Source: Microbacterium lacticum (lineage in GTDB: Bacteria > Actinomycetota > Actinomycetes > Actinomycetales > Microbacteriaceae). Taken from it: DNA of 64,000 bases. The position numbers and the translations under genes are program-made. Each line of letters starts with the position of its first letter. Position 1 is the stretch's first letter. Positions 49,455-58,915 of the stretch are shown here, one piece after another. The stretch is taken from NCBI RefSeq assembly GCF_006716815.1, contig NZ_VFPS01000001.1:744001-808000 (forward strand), in the 5' to 3' direction. A model generated the notes under the pieces. It was not told the DNA's origin. It made no database searches and saw only the letters and a program-made list of their open reading frames with translations.

Positions 49455-51053
49455 TCAGGCGAGCTCGATCAGGTCGACGTAGTCGCGACCCCAGATGTCC
49501 TCGACGCCGTCGGGCAGGATCAGCACCCGCTCGGGGTTCAGCGCCTGCACGGCGCCCGAGTCGTGCGAGACGAGCACGACGGCGCCCTCGTAGTGCGCGA
49601 GCGCGCCGAGGATCTCCTCGCGCGAGGCCGGGTCGAGGTTGTTCGTCGGCTCGTCGAGGAGCAGCATGTTGGCGCTCGAGACGACGAGGGTCGCGAGCGA
49701 CAGTCGGGTCTTCTCACCGCCGGAGAGCACGCCGGCGGGCTTCAGCACGTCGTCGCCGGTGAACAGGAAGGACCCGAGCACTTTGCGCGCCTCGGTCGCC
49801 GTGATGTCGGGGGCCGCCGACATCATGTTCTCGAGCACCGACCGGTTCACGTCGAGGTTCTCGTGCTCCTGCGCGTAGTAGCCGATCTTCAGGCCGTGGC
49901 CGGGTTCGAGCTCTCCGGTGTCGGGCTGGTCGACGCCGGCGAGGATGCGCAGCAGCGTCGTCTTGCCGGCACCGTTCAGACCCAGAACGACGACCTTCGA
50001 ACCGCGGTCGATCGCGAGGTCGACGTCGGTGAAGATCTCGAGCGACCCGTACGACTTCGACAGGTTCTTCGCCATGAGCGGCGTCTTGCCGCACGGGGCG
50101 GGCTTGGGGAACCGCAGCTTCGCGACGCGGTCCTCCTGGCGCACCTCTTCGAGGCCCGAGAGCATCTTCTCCGCGCGCGCGACCATCTGGTGCGCGGCGG
50201 CGGCCTTGGATGCCTTGGCGCCGAACCGCGCCGCCTGCAGCTGCAGGGCGGTGGCCTTCTTCTCGATGTTGGCGCGCTCCTTCTTGCGTCGCTCCTCGTC
50301 GGCCACCCGCTGGCGCAGGTAGTTCTTCCAGTTCATGTTGTAGACGTCGATCACTTGGCGCATCGCGTCGAGGTAGAAGACGCGGTTGACGGTCTCGCCG
50401 ACGAGCTCAACGTCGTGGCTGATGACGATCAGCCCGCCCTTGTAGTTCTTCAGGAACTCGCGCAGCCACACGACGCTGTCGGCGTCGAGGTGGTTCGTGG
50501 GCTCGTCGAGGATCATCGTCTGCGCGTCCGAGAACAGGATGCGCGCGAGCTCGATGCGCCGGCGCTGACCACCGGAGAGCGTCTTCAGCGGCTGATCGAG
50601 GATGCGGTCGGGCAGCGAGAGGTTGTGCGCGATGGATGCCGCCTCCGCCTCGGCCGCGTAGCCGCCGAGCCCCTCGAACCGCTCGGTGAGGTTGCCGTAG
50701 CGGCGCATCGCCTTCGCGGCGACCTTCTCGTCGGCGTCGCCCATCTCGATCGACGCCTCGTGCATCTGGAGGGCGAGAGTGCCGAGCCCGCGGGCGTCGA
50801 GGATACGGGTGCGCGCGAGCATCTCCGGGTCGCCCGAACGGGGGTCCTGCGGCAGGTAGCCGAGTTCGCCGGAGCGCTCGACCTTGCCGTCGGCGGGCGG
50901 GAGGTCGCCGGCGAGCACCTTCGTCAGCGTCGTCTTGCCGGCGCCGTTGCGCCCGACGAGGCCGATCTTGTCGCCGTCCGAGACGCGGAACGACACCTCC
51001 GACATGAGCGTGCGGGCGCCCACGCGGATCTCGAGGTCGTGCACGGCGAGCAC
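49455..51053 (-). CDS. ABC-F family ATP-binding protein
   Basis: 532 residues with two ABC domains: Walker A GRNGAGKTT (about 37-45) and GLNGAGKTT (about 345-353), signatures LSGGQRRRIELARI and LSGGEKTRLSLATL, Walker B MILDEPTNHLD and LLLDEPTNNLD. No transmembrane helix is present. The inter-domain linker is a long basic coiled coil (EERRKKERANIEKKATALQL). ABC-F proteins act on the ribosome as translation factors or antibiotic-resistance proteins; this one looks like the housekeeping Uup/YheS-type paralogue of Actinobacteria. Confidence 0.93.
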   Translation of the reverse strand: MLAVHDLEIRVGARTLMSEVSFRVSDGDKIGLVGRNGAGKTTLTKVLAGDLPPADGKVERSGELGYLPQDPRSGDPEMLARTRILDARGLGTLALQMHEASIEMGDADEKVAAKAMRRYGNLTERFEGLGGYAAEAEAASIAHNLSLPDRILDQPLKTLSGGQRRRIELARILFSDAQTMILDEPTNHLDADSVVWLREFLKNYKGGLIVISHDVELVGETVNRVFYLDAMRQVIDVYNMNWKNYLRQRVADEERRKKERANIEKKATALQLQAARFGAKASKAAAAHQMVARAEKMLSGLEEVRQEDRVAKLRFPKPAPCGKTPLMAKNLSKSYGSLEIFTDVDLAIDRGSKVVVLGLNGAGKTTLLRILAGVDQPDTGELEPGHGLKIGYYAQEHENLDVNRSVLENMMSAAPDITATEARKVLGSFLFTGDDVLKPAGVLSGGEKTRLSLATLVVSSANMLLLDEPTNNLDPASREEILGALAHYEGAVVLVSHDSGAVQALNPERVLILPDGVEDIWGRDYVDLIELA

Positions 51054-51168
51054 AGCGGACGTCCGTTCTTCGGTGGTGTTCGGGGGTGGGATTGCCGGCC
51101 GGGGCGCGCATTCCGTTCGCCTGCGCAGTGTCGCAGACGGCGGCCCGCGCGCGGGCCAGCCTCCCAGT

Positions 51169-51480
51169 CTACTCGGCTGCGGAGACGCCGACGCCCTCCG
51201 TGGGGGCGGTCGTGCGCGCCATCCGCAGCTCGCGCACCCCCGACTCGACCCGGCCGGCGCCGTCGAAGTCGAAGCGGTGCTTGCGGTAGAAGGCCTGTGC
51301 GCGGGGGTTCGGGTCGGCGACCCAGAGCGAGGCCGTGCTCTGCGGGCGGACGACCGCCTCGAGCAGCGCCGAGCCGAGTCCTGTGCCGTGGTGGGCTGCC
51401 AGCACGTAGAGCACCGTGAGGTTCACCTCGACCGAGGCATCCTCCTCGTACGGGTCGGCGGCGAGCGTATCCCGCGACGC
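51169..51480 (-). pseudogene. GNAT N-acetyltransferase, C-terminal remnant
   Basis: The frame encodes EVNLTVLYVLAAHHGTGLGSALLEAVV (acetyl-CoA-binding motif A, Q/RxxGxG/A variant HHGTGLG) and LWVADPNPRAQAFYRKHRF (motif B). Full-length proteins are about 160-180 residues, whereas here only about 100 can be read before homology disappears and no start codon fits. An ATG-like start (GTG/ATG at 51426) would give 85 residues lacking the N-terminal half. Probably inactive. Confidence 0.65.
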
Positions 51481-51673
51481 CCGGCGCGGAAAGGCACGCG
51501 GACTCCTTCGCCGGCGCCGCCGAGCCCGGTGTCGCCGGCGCTGTCACTGTCGTTGCCCGACAGCGCCGTGCGGGAACCTTGGTGGACGTCGTCCAAGAAG
51601 TCGCGGTGGCGTGCCCCTAGGCTGATCCCGACGCCGCGGCCCGTCGACCGGCCGCCCACCCTCAAGGAGCCTC

Positions 51674-52306
51674 ATGTCTCTCGCCGCCCCCGTCCGCCGC
51701 CCGGTGCTCGCGGACCTCATCGCCCGCCCCTCGAACCGCGCCCGCGCATTCGCTCTGGATGCCGCCCTCGTCGTGGTCAGCGCGGGGTTCGTCGCCGCGC
51801 TGGCCCAGGTCGAGGTGCCGCTGTGGCCCGTGCCGATCACGGGTCAGACGCTCGGTGTCGTCGTGGTCGGCGCCGCGCTCGGCGCACGCCGCGGTGCCGC
51901 CGCCCTGCTCACCTATCTCGTCGCGGGGCTCGCGGGCCTCCCGGTGTTCGCGGGCTTCACCGGCTCGATCGCCGCGGTCGCGAAGCCGAGTTTCGGCTTC
52001 ATCATCGGCTTCGTCTTCGCCGCCGCCGTCGCGGGATGGTTCGCGCAGCGCGCGTGGGACCGTCGTCCCCTCCTCGCCTTCGCCGGCTTCGTCCTCGCCA
52101 GCGCGATCCCGTTCGTCTTCGGCATCCCCTACATGGCGTTCATCCTCAACGTCGTCGGTGGCGGCACGTTCGGGCTCGGCGAGATCCTCGCGTTCGGCCT
52201 GTGGCCCTTCGTCATCGGCGGCATCGTGAAGGCCGCGATCGCCGCCGTGCTGATCCCGGCCGCCTGGGCGGGCGTGCGCGCCGCCGACCGCTCGACGCGT
52301 CGCTGA
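51674..52306 (+). CDS. bioY: Biotin transporter BioY
   Basis: 210 residues, six helices. Family motif: QVEVPLWPVPITGQTLGVVVVGAALGARRGAAALLTYLVAGLAGLPVFAGF, TGSIAAVAKPSFGFIIGFVFAA. BioY is the S component of an ECF-type biotin uptake system; no ATPase or T component is adjacent, so it may use a shared module or act alone. The ATG follows CAAGGAG. Confidence 0.95.
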   Translation: MSLAAPVRRPVLADLIARPSNRARAFALDAALVVVSAGFVAALAQVEVPLWPVPITGQTLGVVVVGAALGARRGAAALLTYLVAGLAGLPVFAGFTGSIAAVAKPSFGFIIGFVFAAAVAGWFAQRAWDRRPLLAFAGFVLASAIPFVFGIPYMAFILNVVGGGTFGLGEILAFGLWPFVIGGIVKAAIAAVLIPAAWAGVRAADRSTRR

Positions 52307-52435
52307 GATCCACCCCCACGCCGTCCGCGCCCTCGGCCCTGTACCCGCATCGGGTGCGGGGCCGTCTGCGTTCGTGCGGGGCGGCACCTACCTTCAGTTT
52401 GACTGCAGCGGATTGGTGCGTTCTCTCGCCGCGAA

Positions 52436-52457
52436 CTAAAGTAACCCTCGCCTTACT
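52436..52457. promoter_or_regulatory. Candidate DtxR/IdeR iron box before the siderophore operon
   Basis: TAAAGTAACCCTCGCCTTAC matches the DtxR consensus (TTAGGTTAGCCTAACCTAA) at about 12 of 19 positions by eye and lies 35-56 bases upstream of the lipoprotein ATG. The match is partial, but the operon function supports an iron box. Confidence 0.5.
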
Positions 52458-52491
52458 CGGTATCCATCCACTTCGCACCGGAGGAGCTCCC

Positions 52492-53523
52492 ATGCCCCGA
52501 TTCCGCCTCGCGGCCGCCGTCGCCGCGGCCGCCCTCGTCCCGCTGCTGCTGACCGCGTGCAGCGGCACCGCCTCGACGGGCGCGAGCGGCTCCGACGCCG
52601 CCGCGGACGGCACGTTCCCCGTGACGATCACCCACGCCCTGGGCGAGACGACCATCGAGGCGAAGCCCGAGCGTGTGGCGACCATCTCGTGGGGCAACCA
52701 GGACGTGGCCCTCGCCCTCGGCGTGCTGCCGGTCGGCATGGATGCGCAGGTGTGGGCGTGGAGCGGTGCGGCCAAGCCGGGCGTCTACGAGTGGACGAGC
52801 GACAAGATCGCCGAGCTCGGCGGCGAGATGCCGCCCCTGTTCGACGTCACCGACGGTCTCGACTTCGAAGCGATCGCCGACACGTCGCCCGATGTGATCC
52901 TCGCCGCCCAGTCGGGCCTCACCGAGGAGGACTACGGCACGCTCAGCGAGATCGCCCCCGTCGTCGCCTACCCCGGCATCCCGTGGTTCACACCGTGGCG
53001 CGACCAGATCGCGCTCGACGCGAAGGCGCTGGGTCTTTCCGCCGAAGGCGATGAGCTGATCTCCGACCTCGAGAAGCAGATCGCGGATGCCACCGCCGAC
53101 GCCGGCCTCGAGGGGAAGACCGCCGCCTTCTTCTTCGCCGACCCGACCGACCTGTCGAAGGTGTCGCTGTACACCGGCGGCGACTCGCGCACGGCGTTCC
53201 TGCACGACCTCGGGTTCGATCTGCCGAAGGTCGCCGTCGACGCTGCGGACGCCGGCTCGTTCTACCTCGACTTCAGCGCCGAGAACGCCGACCAGCTGCA
53301 GGACGTCGACGTGATCGTGAGCTACGGCGACGACACGCTGCTCGCCGCGATGCAGGCCGACCCGCTGTGGAGCACGCTTCCCGCCGTGAAGAACGGCGCC
53401 GTGGTCGCCGTCGGCGAGGGCGACGCCTTCAGCGCGGCCGTCACCCCGACCGCCCTCTCGATCCCGTGGGTGCTGAAGGACTACGTCGCGAAGCTCCAGG
53501 AAGCGGCAGCGAAGGTCCAGTGA
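52492..53523 (+). CDS. Iron-siderophore ABC transporter substrate-binding lipoprotein
   Basis: 343 residues. N-terminal lipobox LLLTAC (Cys 23) after a hydrophobic signal peptide. The domain is a FecB/TroA-like helical-backbone fold: ERVATISWGNQDVALALGVLPVGM, DTSPDVILAAQSGLTEEDYGTLSEIAPVVAYPG, VSLYTGGDSRTAFLHDLGFDLPK, AENADQLQDVDVIVSYGDD. Its length and domain match binding proteins for ferric siderophores. First of five overlapping genes. A possible iron box precedes it. Confidence 0.93.
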   Translation: MPRFRLAAAVAAAALVPLLLTACSGTASTGASGSDAAADGTFPVTITHALGETTIEAKPERVATISWGNQDVALALGVLPVGMDAQVWAWSGAAKPGVYEWTSDKIAELGGEMPPLFDVTDGLDFEAIADTSPDVILAAQSGLTEEDYGTLSEIAPVVAYPGIPWFTPWRDQIALDAKALGLSAEGDELISDLEKQIADATADAGLEGKTAAFFFADPTDLSKVSLYTGGDSRTAFLHDLGFDLPKVAVDAADAGSFYLDFSAENADQLQDVDVIVSYGDDTLLAAMQADPLWSTLPAVKNGAVVAVGEGDAFSAAVTPTALSIPWVLKDYVAKLQEAAAKVQ

Positions 53524-54596
53524 CCTCCGTATCGACCACGACGGCCTCCGCCGGTTCCGCCGCGCGTCGCCCCTCCGCCGCTCCGGCGCAGGGGCGACGC
53601 CGCGGCGTCGTCGTCACGGTCGCCGTCGTGGCGGTCGCGGTGACGATCGTCGTCTCGCTCTCGTTCGGGTCGCGCCCGGTGGGGGCGGCGCAGGTCGTCG
53701 AGGGCATCTCGATGTGGTTCCGCGGTCAGACGCCCACCGACATCGGCGCCCTCGCGGTGCAGAGCCGCATCCCGCGCACCGTGCTGGCCGTCCTCGCCGG
53801 CGCAGCGCTCGCGCTCTCCGGCGCCCTCATGCAGGCGATCACCCGGAACCCCCTCGCCGACCCCGGCATCCTCGGGGTGAACACGGGCGCCGCACTCGCG
53901 GTCGTCATCGGCATCGCGTTCCTCGGCGTCTCGAGTGCGTTCGGCTATCTCGGCCTCGCCCTGGTCGGCGCGTTGCTCACCGCCTTCTTCGTCTACATCG
54001 TCGGGTCGATCGGCCCCGGCGGCACGACGCCGATCAAGCTGGCCCTCGCGGGGGCGGCGACCACCGCCGCGCTCTCGTCGCTCGTCGCGGCGATCCTGCT
54101 CCCCCGCCAGGCCGTGATGGACGAGTTCCGCTACTGGCAGGTGGGCAACGTCGCCCGAGCGGACTGGGAAACGATGGGCGTCATCGTGCCGGTGCTCGTG
54201 ATCGCCGGCGTGATCGCGCTCGTCGCCGCATCGTCGCTGAACGCGCTCGCCCTCGGCGACGACGTCGCCGTCGGTCTCGGGGTGCACGTCGGCCGCATCC
54301 GTGTCGTGTCGGCGGTCGCCGGCGTCGCCCTCTGCGCCGCGGTGACCGCGCTGGCCGGGCCGATCGGCTTCGTCGGCCTCATGGTTCCGCACGCCGTGCG
54401 CCTGATCTCCGGGCCCGATCTGCGCTGGCTGCTCCCCCTCTCGGCGCTCGGCGGAGCGGTGCTGCTCACCCTCGCCGACACGATCGGGCGCGTGATCGGC
54501 TCTCCCGGCGAGGTGGAGGCGGGCATCATCACCGCGTTCCTCGGCGCGCCCGTGCTCATCGCCATCGCCCGGCGCACGAGGATGAAGGCCCTGTGA
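53520..54596 (+). CDS. FecCD-family siderophore permease, first subunit
   Basis: 358 residues from a GTG overlapping the previous stop. The N-terminal 40 residues are Ala/Ser/Arg-rich. FecCD motifs: [76 protein letters not shown], and [26 protein letters not shown]. About ten helices. It forms the transmembrane channel with the second permease. Confidence 0.94.
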   Translation: MTSVSTTTASAGSAARRPSAAPAQGRRRGVVVTVAVVAVAVTIVVSLSFGSRPVGAAQVVEGISMWFRGQTPTDIGALAVQSRIPRTVLAVLAGAALALSGALMQAITRNPLADPGILGVNTGAALAVVIGIAFLGVSSAFGYLGLALVGALLTAFFVYIVGSIGPGGTTPIKLALAGAATTAALSSLVAAILLPRQAVMDEFRYWQVGNVARADWETMGVIVPVLVIAGVIALVAASSLNALALGDDVAVGLGVHVGRIRVVSAVAGVALCAAVTALAGPIGFVGLMVPHAVRLISGPDLRWLLPLSALGGAVLLTLADTIGRVIGSPGEVEAGIITAFLGAPVLIAIARRTRMKAL

Positions 54597-55651
54597 CCGT
54601 GACGACCCTCACTCTCCCCGCTCCCGCCTCCGTCGACCTCGTGCGCACCGGCCGCCAGCGCCGCGTTCGTCGGCGCCGCATCGCCATGGCCGTGATGGCG
54701 GTGCTCATCATGGTGCTCTTCGGCGCGATGCTCATGCTCGGGCGGACGATCTATCCGGCCTCCGACGTCATCGCGGTGCTCACCGGCGACCAGGTCACCG
54801 GCGCCTCGTTCACGGTCGGAACGCTGCGGCTCCCCCGCGCCCTCACCGCGGTGCTCGCCGGCATCGCATTCGGCGTCGCGGGCGCGACCTTCCAGACGCT
54901 GCTGCGCAACCCGCTGGCGAGCCCCGATGTCATCGGCATCAGCTCTGGCGCGAGCGCGGCCGCGATCCTCTCGATCGTCATCCTCCACTGGGGCAGCACC
55001 GCCACGATGGGGCTCGCTCTCGCCGCCGGCATCCTGACCGCACTGATCATCTACCTCGCCGCACGCGGCGGGGACTCCACCGGCGGCCGGCTGATCCTCG
55101 TCGGCATCGGCGTGGGCGCGATGCTCGACGCGGTCGTGGCGTTCCTGCTCGTGCGCGCCGCCGTCTACGACCTGTCGGTCGCCGCGCGGTGGATGACCGG
55201 GAGCCTGAACGGCTCGCGGATGGCCGACATCCCCGCCCTCGCCGTCGCGGTCATCGTGCTCGTCCCGATCGTGCTCGTGCTGCAGCGGAATCTCGGCGCC
55301 CTCGAGCTGGGCGACGCCTCGGCGACCGCGCTGGGCGTCCGGGTCGACCGCACGCGCATGGTGCTCGTCGTGGCGGCCGTGGCGCTCGTCTGCGTGGCGA
55401 CGGCGACGACGGGGCCGATCGCGTTCGTCGCGTTCCTCGCCGGCCCGATCGCCGCGCGGATCGTCGGCCCCGGCGTCCCGGTCATCGCGCCGGCGGCGCT
55501 CACCGGAGCCTGCCTGGTGATGGCCGCCGACCTCATCGGTCAGTTCGCGTTCGACACGAAGTTCCCGGTCGGCGTCATCACCGGCATCCTCGGCGCGCCC
55601 TACCTCATCTACCTGCTCACCCGTACCGCCAGACGCGGAGGATCCTCATGA
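54593..55651 (+). CDS. FecCD-family siderophore permease, second subunit
   Basis: 352 residues; a GTG start at 54593 overlaps the previous stop (a second GTG follows at 54599). FecCD motifs: [66 protein letters not shown]. Heterodimer partner of the preceding permease in ferric siderophore import. Confidence 0.94.
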   Translation: MTVTTLTLPAPASVDLVRTGRQRRVRRRRIAMAVMAVLIMVLFGAMLMLGRTIYPASDVIAVLTGDQVTGASFTVGTLRLPRALTAVLAGIAFGVAGATFQTLLRNPLASPDVIGISSGASAAAILSIVILHWGSTATMGLALAAGILTALIIYLAARGGDSTGGRLILVGIGVGAMLDAVVAFLLVRAAVYDLSVAARWMTGSLNGSRMADIPALAVAVIVLVPIVLVLQRNLGALELGDASATALGVRVDRTRMVLVVAAVALVCVATATTGPIAFVAFLAGPIAARIVGPGVPVIAPAALTGACLVMAADLIGQFAFDTKFPVGVITGILGAPYLIYLLTRTARRGGSS

Positions 55652-56541
55652 CCGCAGCGCACACCCTGCGCACCGAGGGGCTCGTCTCGGGCTATGGCCG
55701 CACCACGATCGTGGACGGCGTCGACCTGCAGATCCCGACCGGCAAGGTCAGCGTGATCGTCGGCGCCAACGCCTGCGGCAAGTCGACGCTGCTGAAGACC
55801 ATCGCGCGGCTGCTGCCGACCCAGTCGGGCGCGGTGCTGCTCGACGGCCAGGCCATCGAGCGTCTGCCGACGAAAGACCTCGCGCGCACACTGGGGCTGC
55901 TGCCGCAGCAGCCCGTCGCGCCGGAGGGCATCGCCGTGGCCGATCTCGTCGGTCGCGGCCGTCACCCGCATCAGAAGATGTTCCGCAGCTGGAGCGCCGA
56001 CGACGACCGCGCCGTCACCGAGGCGCTCGCGGCGACGGGCGTGCTCGACCTCGCCGATCGCGCCGTCGACGAGCTCTCCGGCGGCCAGCGGCAGCGGGTG
56101 TGGATCGCGATGGCGCTCGCCCAGCAGACCGACATCCTGCTGCTCGACGAGCCGACGACGTTCCTCGACGTCTCGCACCAGATCGAGGTGCTCGATCTGC
56201 TCACCGATCTGAACGCGCAGCGCGGCACGACGATCGTGATGGTCCTGCACGACATCAACCTCGCGGCGCGCTACGCCGACCACCTGTTCGCGCTCCGTGC
56301 CGGACGGCTGGTCGCCTCCGGCGCGCCGCGCGACGTCGTGACGAGCGCGCTCGTGCGCGAGGTGTTCGATCTGGATGCGCTGGTGATCGACGACCCCGTC
56401 TCCGGCACACCGCTCGTGCTCCCCCGCGGGCGCCACCGTGTGCGTCAAGCCGGAACCGACGCGGCTCCGGCTGCCGACAGCTCCGCCGCCGCGTCGCCCG
56501 CCCTCGTGCCCGTCCCCTCGACGACTGGAGAGAGCCGATGA
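55648..56541 (+). CDS. Ferric siderophore ABC transporter ATPase
   Basis: 297 residues from ATG 55648. Walker [10 protein letters not shown] (Ala-Cys variant common in FecE/FepC), signature [18 protein letters not shown], Walker [14 protein letters not shown]-loop [13 protein letters not shown]. FepC/FhuC family. The C-terminal 40 residues are a Pro/Ala/Ser tail. It overlaps the next gene by four bases (ATGA). Confidence 0.94.
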   Translation: MTAAHTLRTEGLVSGYGRTTIVDGVDLQIPTGKVSVIVGANACGKSTLLKTIARLLPTQSGAVLLDGQAIERLPTKDLARTLGLLPQQPVAPEGIAVADLVGRGRHPHQKMFRSWSADDDRAVTEALAATGVLDLADRAVDELSGGQRQRVWIAMALAQQTDILLLDEPTTFLDVSHQIEVLDLLTDLNAQRGTTIVMVLHDINLAARYADHLFALRAGRLVASGAPRDVVTSALVREVFDLDALVIDDPVSGTPLVLPRGRHRVRQAGTDAAPAADSSAAASPALVPVPSTTGESR

Positions 56542-57482
56542 CGACCGAACAAGCGACGGCCACCGAGCCGGCGACCGCCGACCGCCCGCAGAGCCGCTTC
56601 TTCCGCGCGCGGGTGACGGCGATCACCGACCTCACCCCGAGCTTCCGCCGGTTCACCTTCGGCGGCGAAGATCTGGCCGACTACGGCGACCCCGGCTTCG
56701 ACCAGCGCATCAAGATCGTCTTCCCGACCTCCGACATCTCGATCGACGACATGCCGACGGCAGACGACTGGTGGGACCGCTGGCGCGCGCTCGACGATGC
56801 GGAACGCCCCCCGTTCCGCACCTACACCACCCGCGCGGTGCGCCGCGCGGCGTGCGAGGTCGACGTCGACATGGTCGCGCACGACGTGCTCGGCCCGGCG
56901 TCGGAGTGGATCGCGCGCGCCGAGGTCGGCGACGAGGTGCTGATCTTCGCGCCCACCACTGCGCACGCCGCGGTGAGCTACGGCATCGACTTCGTGCCGC
57001 CCGCCCGCACCGACGACATCCTCCTCGCCGGCGACGAGACCGCGGCCCCCGCGATCGCCGTGATCCTCGAGCAGCTCCCCCGCACCGCGCGGGGTGTCGT
57101 CGTGCTCGAGACGCCCGACCCGGCCGACGCGGCGTACCTCCCCGAGCACCCCGGCTTCGTCTACCGCGTGGCAGCTCGCCGCGACGACGCCGATCGGCAC
57201 CGACACCTCATCGCCGCCGTCACCGAGGCCGCCGCGACGCTCGCCCCGGCGGGACGCGGCAGCGAGGTCGAGGAGATCGACATCGACGCCGACATCCTGT
57301 GGGAGGTGCCGCGCACCGCCAAGGGCGGCGCGGCGCTGAAGAGCGCCGCGCTCTATGCGTGGCTCGCCGGTGAGGCCGGCGCCATCAAGACGCTCCGCCG
57401 CCACCTCGTCACCGAGCGCGGCGTCGACCGTCGCGCCGTGGCGTTCATGGGCTACTGGCGGCTCGGCCGCGCCGAGGTCTAG
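56538..57482 (+). CDS. Siderophore-interacting protein (ferric-siderophore reductase)
   Basis: 314 residues. FAD-binding domain: [29 protein letters not shown] and the FAD motif [13 protein letters not shown](P)-binding domain [22 protein letters not shown] and C-terminal [38 protein letters not shown]. It reduces Fe(III) from imported siderophores. Last gene of the uptake operon; its stop overlaps the convergent MFS stop. Confidence 0.92.
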   Translation: MTTEQATATEPATADRPQSRFFRARVTAITDLTPSFRRFTFGGEDLADYGDPGFDQRIKIVFPTSDISIDDMPTADDWWDRWRALDDAERPPFRTYTTRAVRRAACEVDVDMVAHDVLGPASEWIARAEVGDEVLIFAPTTAHAAVSYGIDFVPPARTDDILLAGDETAAPAIAVILEQLPRTARGVVVLETPDPADAAYLPEHPGFVYRVAARRDDADRHRHLIAAVTEAAATLAPAGRGSEVEEIDIDADILWEVPRTAKGGAALKSAALYAWLAGEAGAIKTLRRHLVTERGVDRRAVAFMGYWRLGRAEV

Positions 57483-58915
57483 TCGGCGACGGTCGCCGGC
57501 CCCGTCACGGCCCCGTCCGCAGGCCCCGCCTCGGCAACGCGGCCCATCCGCAGTCCGGGCACGACGGCGAGCACCGCGAGGGCGGCGGCGATCAGGAACA
57601 CAGCCGGGAACGAGGCATCCGTCGCCTTCAGTGCCACGAACGTCAATCCCATGACCGCGATGGATGCCGCGGCGCCGATCGAATCCGAGATCGACAGCGC
57701 CGACGAGTTGAACCCCTGGTTCTGCGGGGTGGAGTACGCGAGCGTGAGCACCGTCAGACGCGGGTACATGAGGCCCATGCCGGCGCCGGCGAGCGACCAC
57801 CCGGCGATGATCGTCCACGCCGGCAGGTGCCACGCGGCGGTCGCCGCGGCGACGAGAGCCGCGGCGGCGAGCAGGCTCGCGCCGATCAGGCTGATGCGCG
57901 CATTGCCGAGCCGGTCGCCGAACCGTCCCTGCACCTCGGCGCCGGCGGCCCAGAGGAGCGCCGCCGCGGTCAGCCCGAAGCCAGCCGCGGTCGCCGAGAA
58001 GCCGTACTCGTCGATCAGCAGGTAGGGCACGTAGATCTCGGCACCGAACAGGGCGCCGGCGATGAGGGCGCGCATGAGCACGACGCTCGGCAGGCCGCGT
58101 CGTGCGCGGAGCGTGCCGGGGGGAAGCAGCGGCCGTATCGCGAGCGCGATCGCGATCAGCGCCACGACGACCACGACGCCCGTCCAGGCGCCCGCTTCGC
58201 CGGCGAGGCTCAGGGCGAGGGCTCCGGCCGCGACGACGCTGGCGAGTGCGAGACGCCGCCCGACCGGGGCGTGCCCGGGATCGTCGATCCGCAGCGTCAG
58301 CCCGCGCAGCCGCAGGTAGACCATGGTGAAGGCGACGAGCGTCAGGACCGCCACGCCGAAGAACACCCACCGCCAGTGCAGCTGCTCGGCGACGAAGCCG
58401 GCGAGGAGCGGCCCGACGATCGAGGGGATCACCCACGCCGCCGAGAAGGCCGCGAACACGCGGCCGTGGAGGGCCGGCGGGTATACCCGCGCGACGACGA
58501 CGTAGAGCGCGACCGTCTGCCCGCCGGTGCCGAGACCCTGCAGCAGACGACCCAGCACCAGCACCTCCATCGACGGGGCCGACCCGGCGATGACGAGCCC
58601 CGCGACGAACAGCGCCACTGACGTCGCGAGCGGCAGCACCGGGTCACGCCGGTCGCACCACGCGCCGACCGCGACCATGCCGATGACGCTCGTGGCGAGG
58701 GTACCGGAGAACGCGACGGCGTACAGCGCGTCGCCGCCGAGATCTGTGGCGACGAGCGGCATGACCGTCGTCACCGCCAGCGCCTGGGTCGCGGCGAGGA
58801 AGATCATCGCCACCGCGCCCAGGGTCACCCAGAAGTACCGCGCCTGCCACACGCCGCCCGCGCCGGAAGCCGCGAGGTCGGTGTCTGCGCGGGGCGCCCT
58901 CTCCGCCCCGCTCAC
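57479..58915 (-). CDS. MFS transporter (14-TM DHA2-like)
   Basis: 478 residues from GTG 58915. Major facilitator motifs: VTTVMPLVATDLGG, AVGAWCDRRDPVLPLATSVALF (motif A-like), LGRLLQGLGTGGQTVALYVVVARV, VIPSIVGPLLAGFVAEQLHWRWVFFGV (motif C-like). Thirteen or fourteen helices. It may export a drug or a siderophore; its position next to the iron operon suggests but does not prove the latter. It overlaps the aminotransferase gene by four bases. Confidence 0.88.
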   Translation of the reverse strand: MSGAERAPRADTDLAASGAGGVWQARYFWVTLGAVAMIFLAATQALAVTTVMPLVATDLGGDALYAVAFSGTLATSVIGMVAVGAWCDRRDPVLPLATSVALFVAGLVIAGSAPSMEVLVLGRLLQGLGTGGQTVALYVVVARVYPPALHGRVFAAFSAAWVIPSIVGPLLAGFVAEQLHWRWVFFGVAVLTLVAFTMVYLRLRGLTLRIDDPGHAPVGRRLALASVVAAGALALSLAGEAGAWTGVVVVVALIAIALAIRPLLPPGTLRARRGLPSVVLMRALIAGALFGAEIYVPYLLIDEYGFSATAAGFGLTAAALLWAAGAEVQGRFGDRLGNARISLIGASLLAAAALVAAATAAWHLPAWTIIAGWSLAGAGMGLMYPRLTVLTLAYSTPQNQGFNSSALSISDSIGAAASIAVMGLTFVALKATDASFPAVFLIAAALAVLAVVPGLRMGRVAEAGPADGAVTGPATVAD

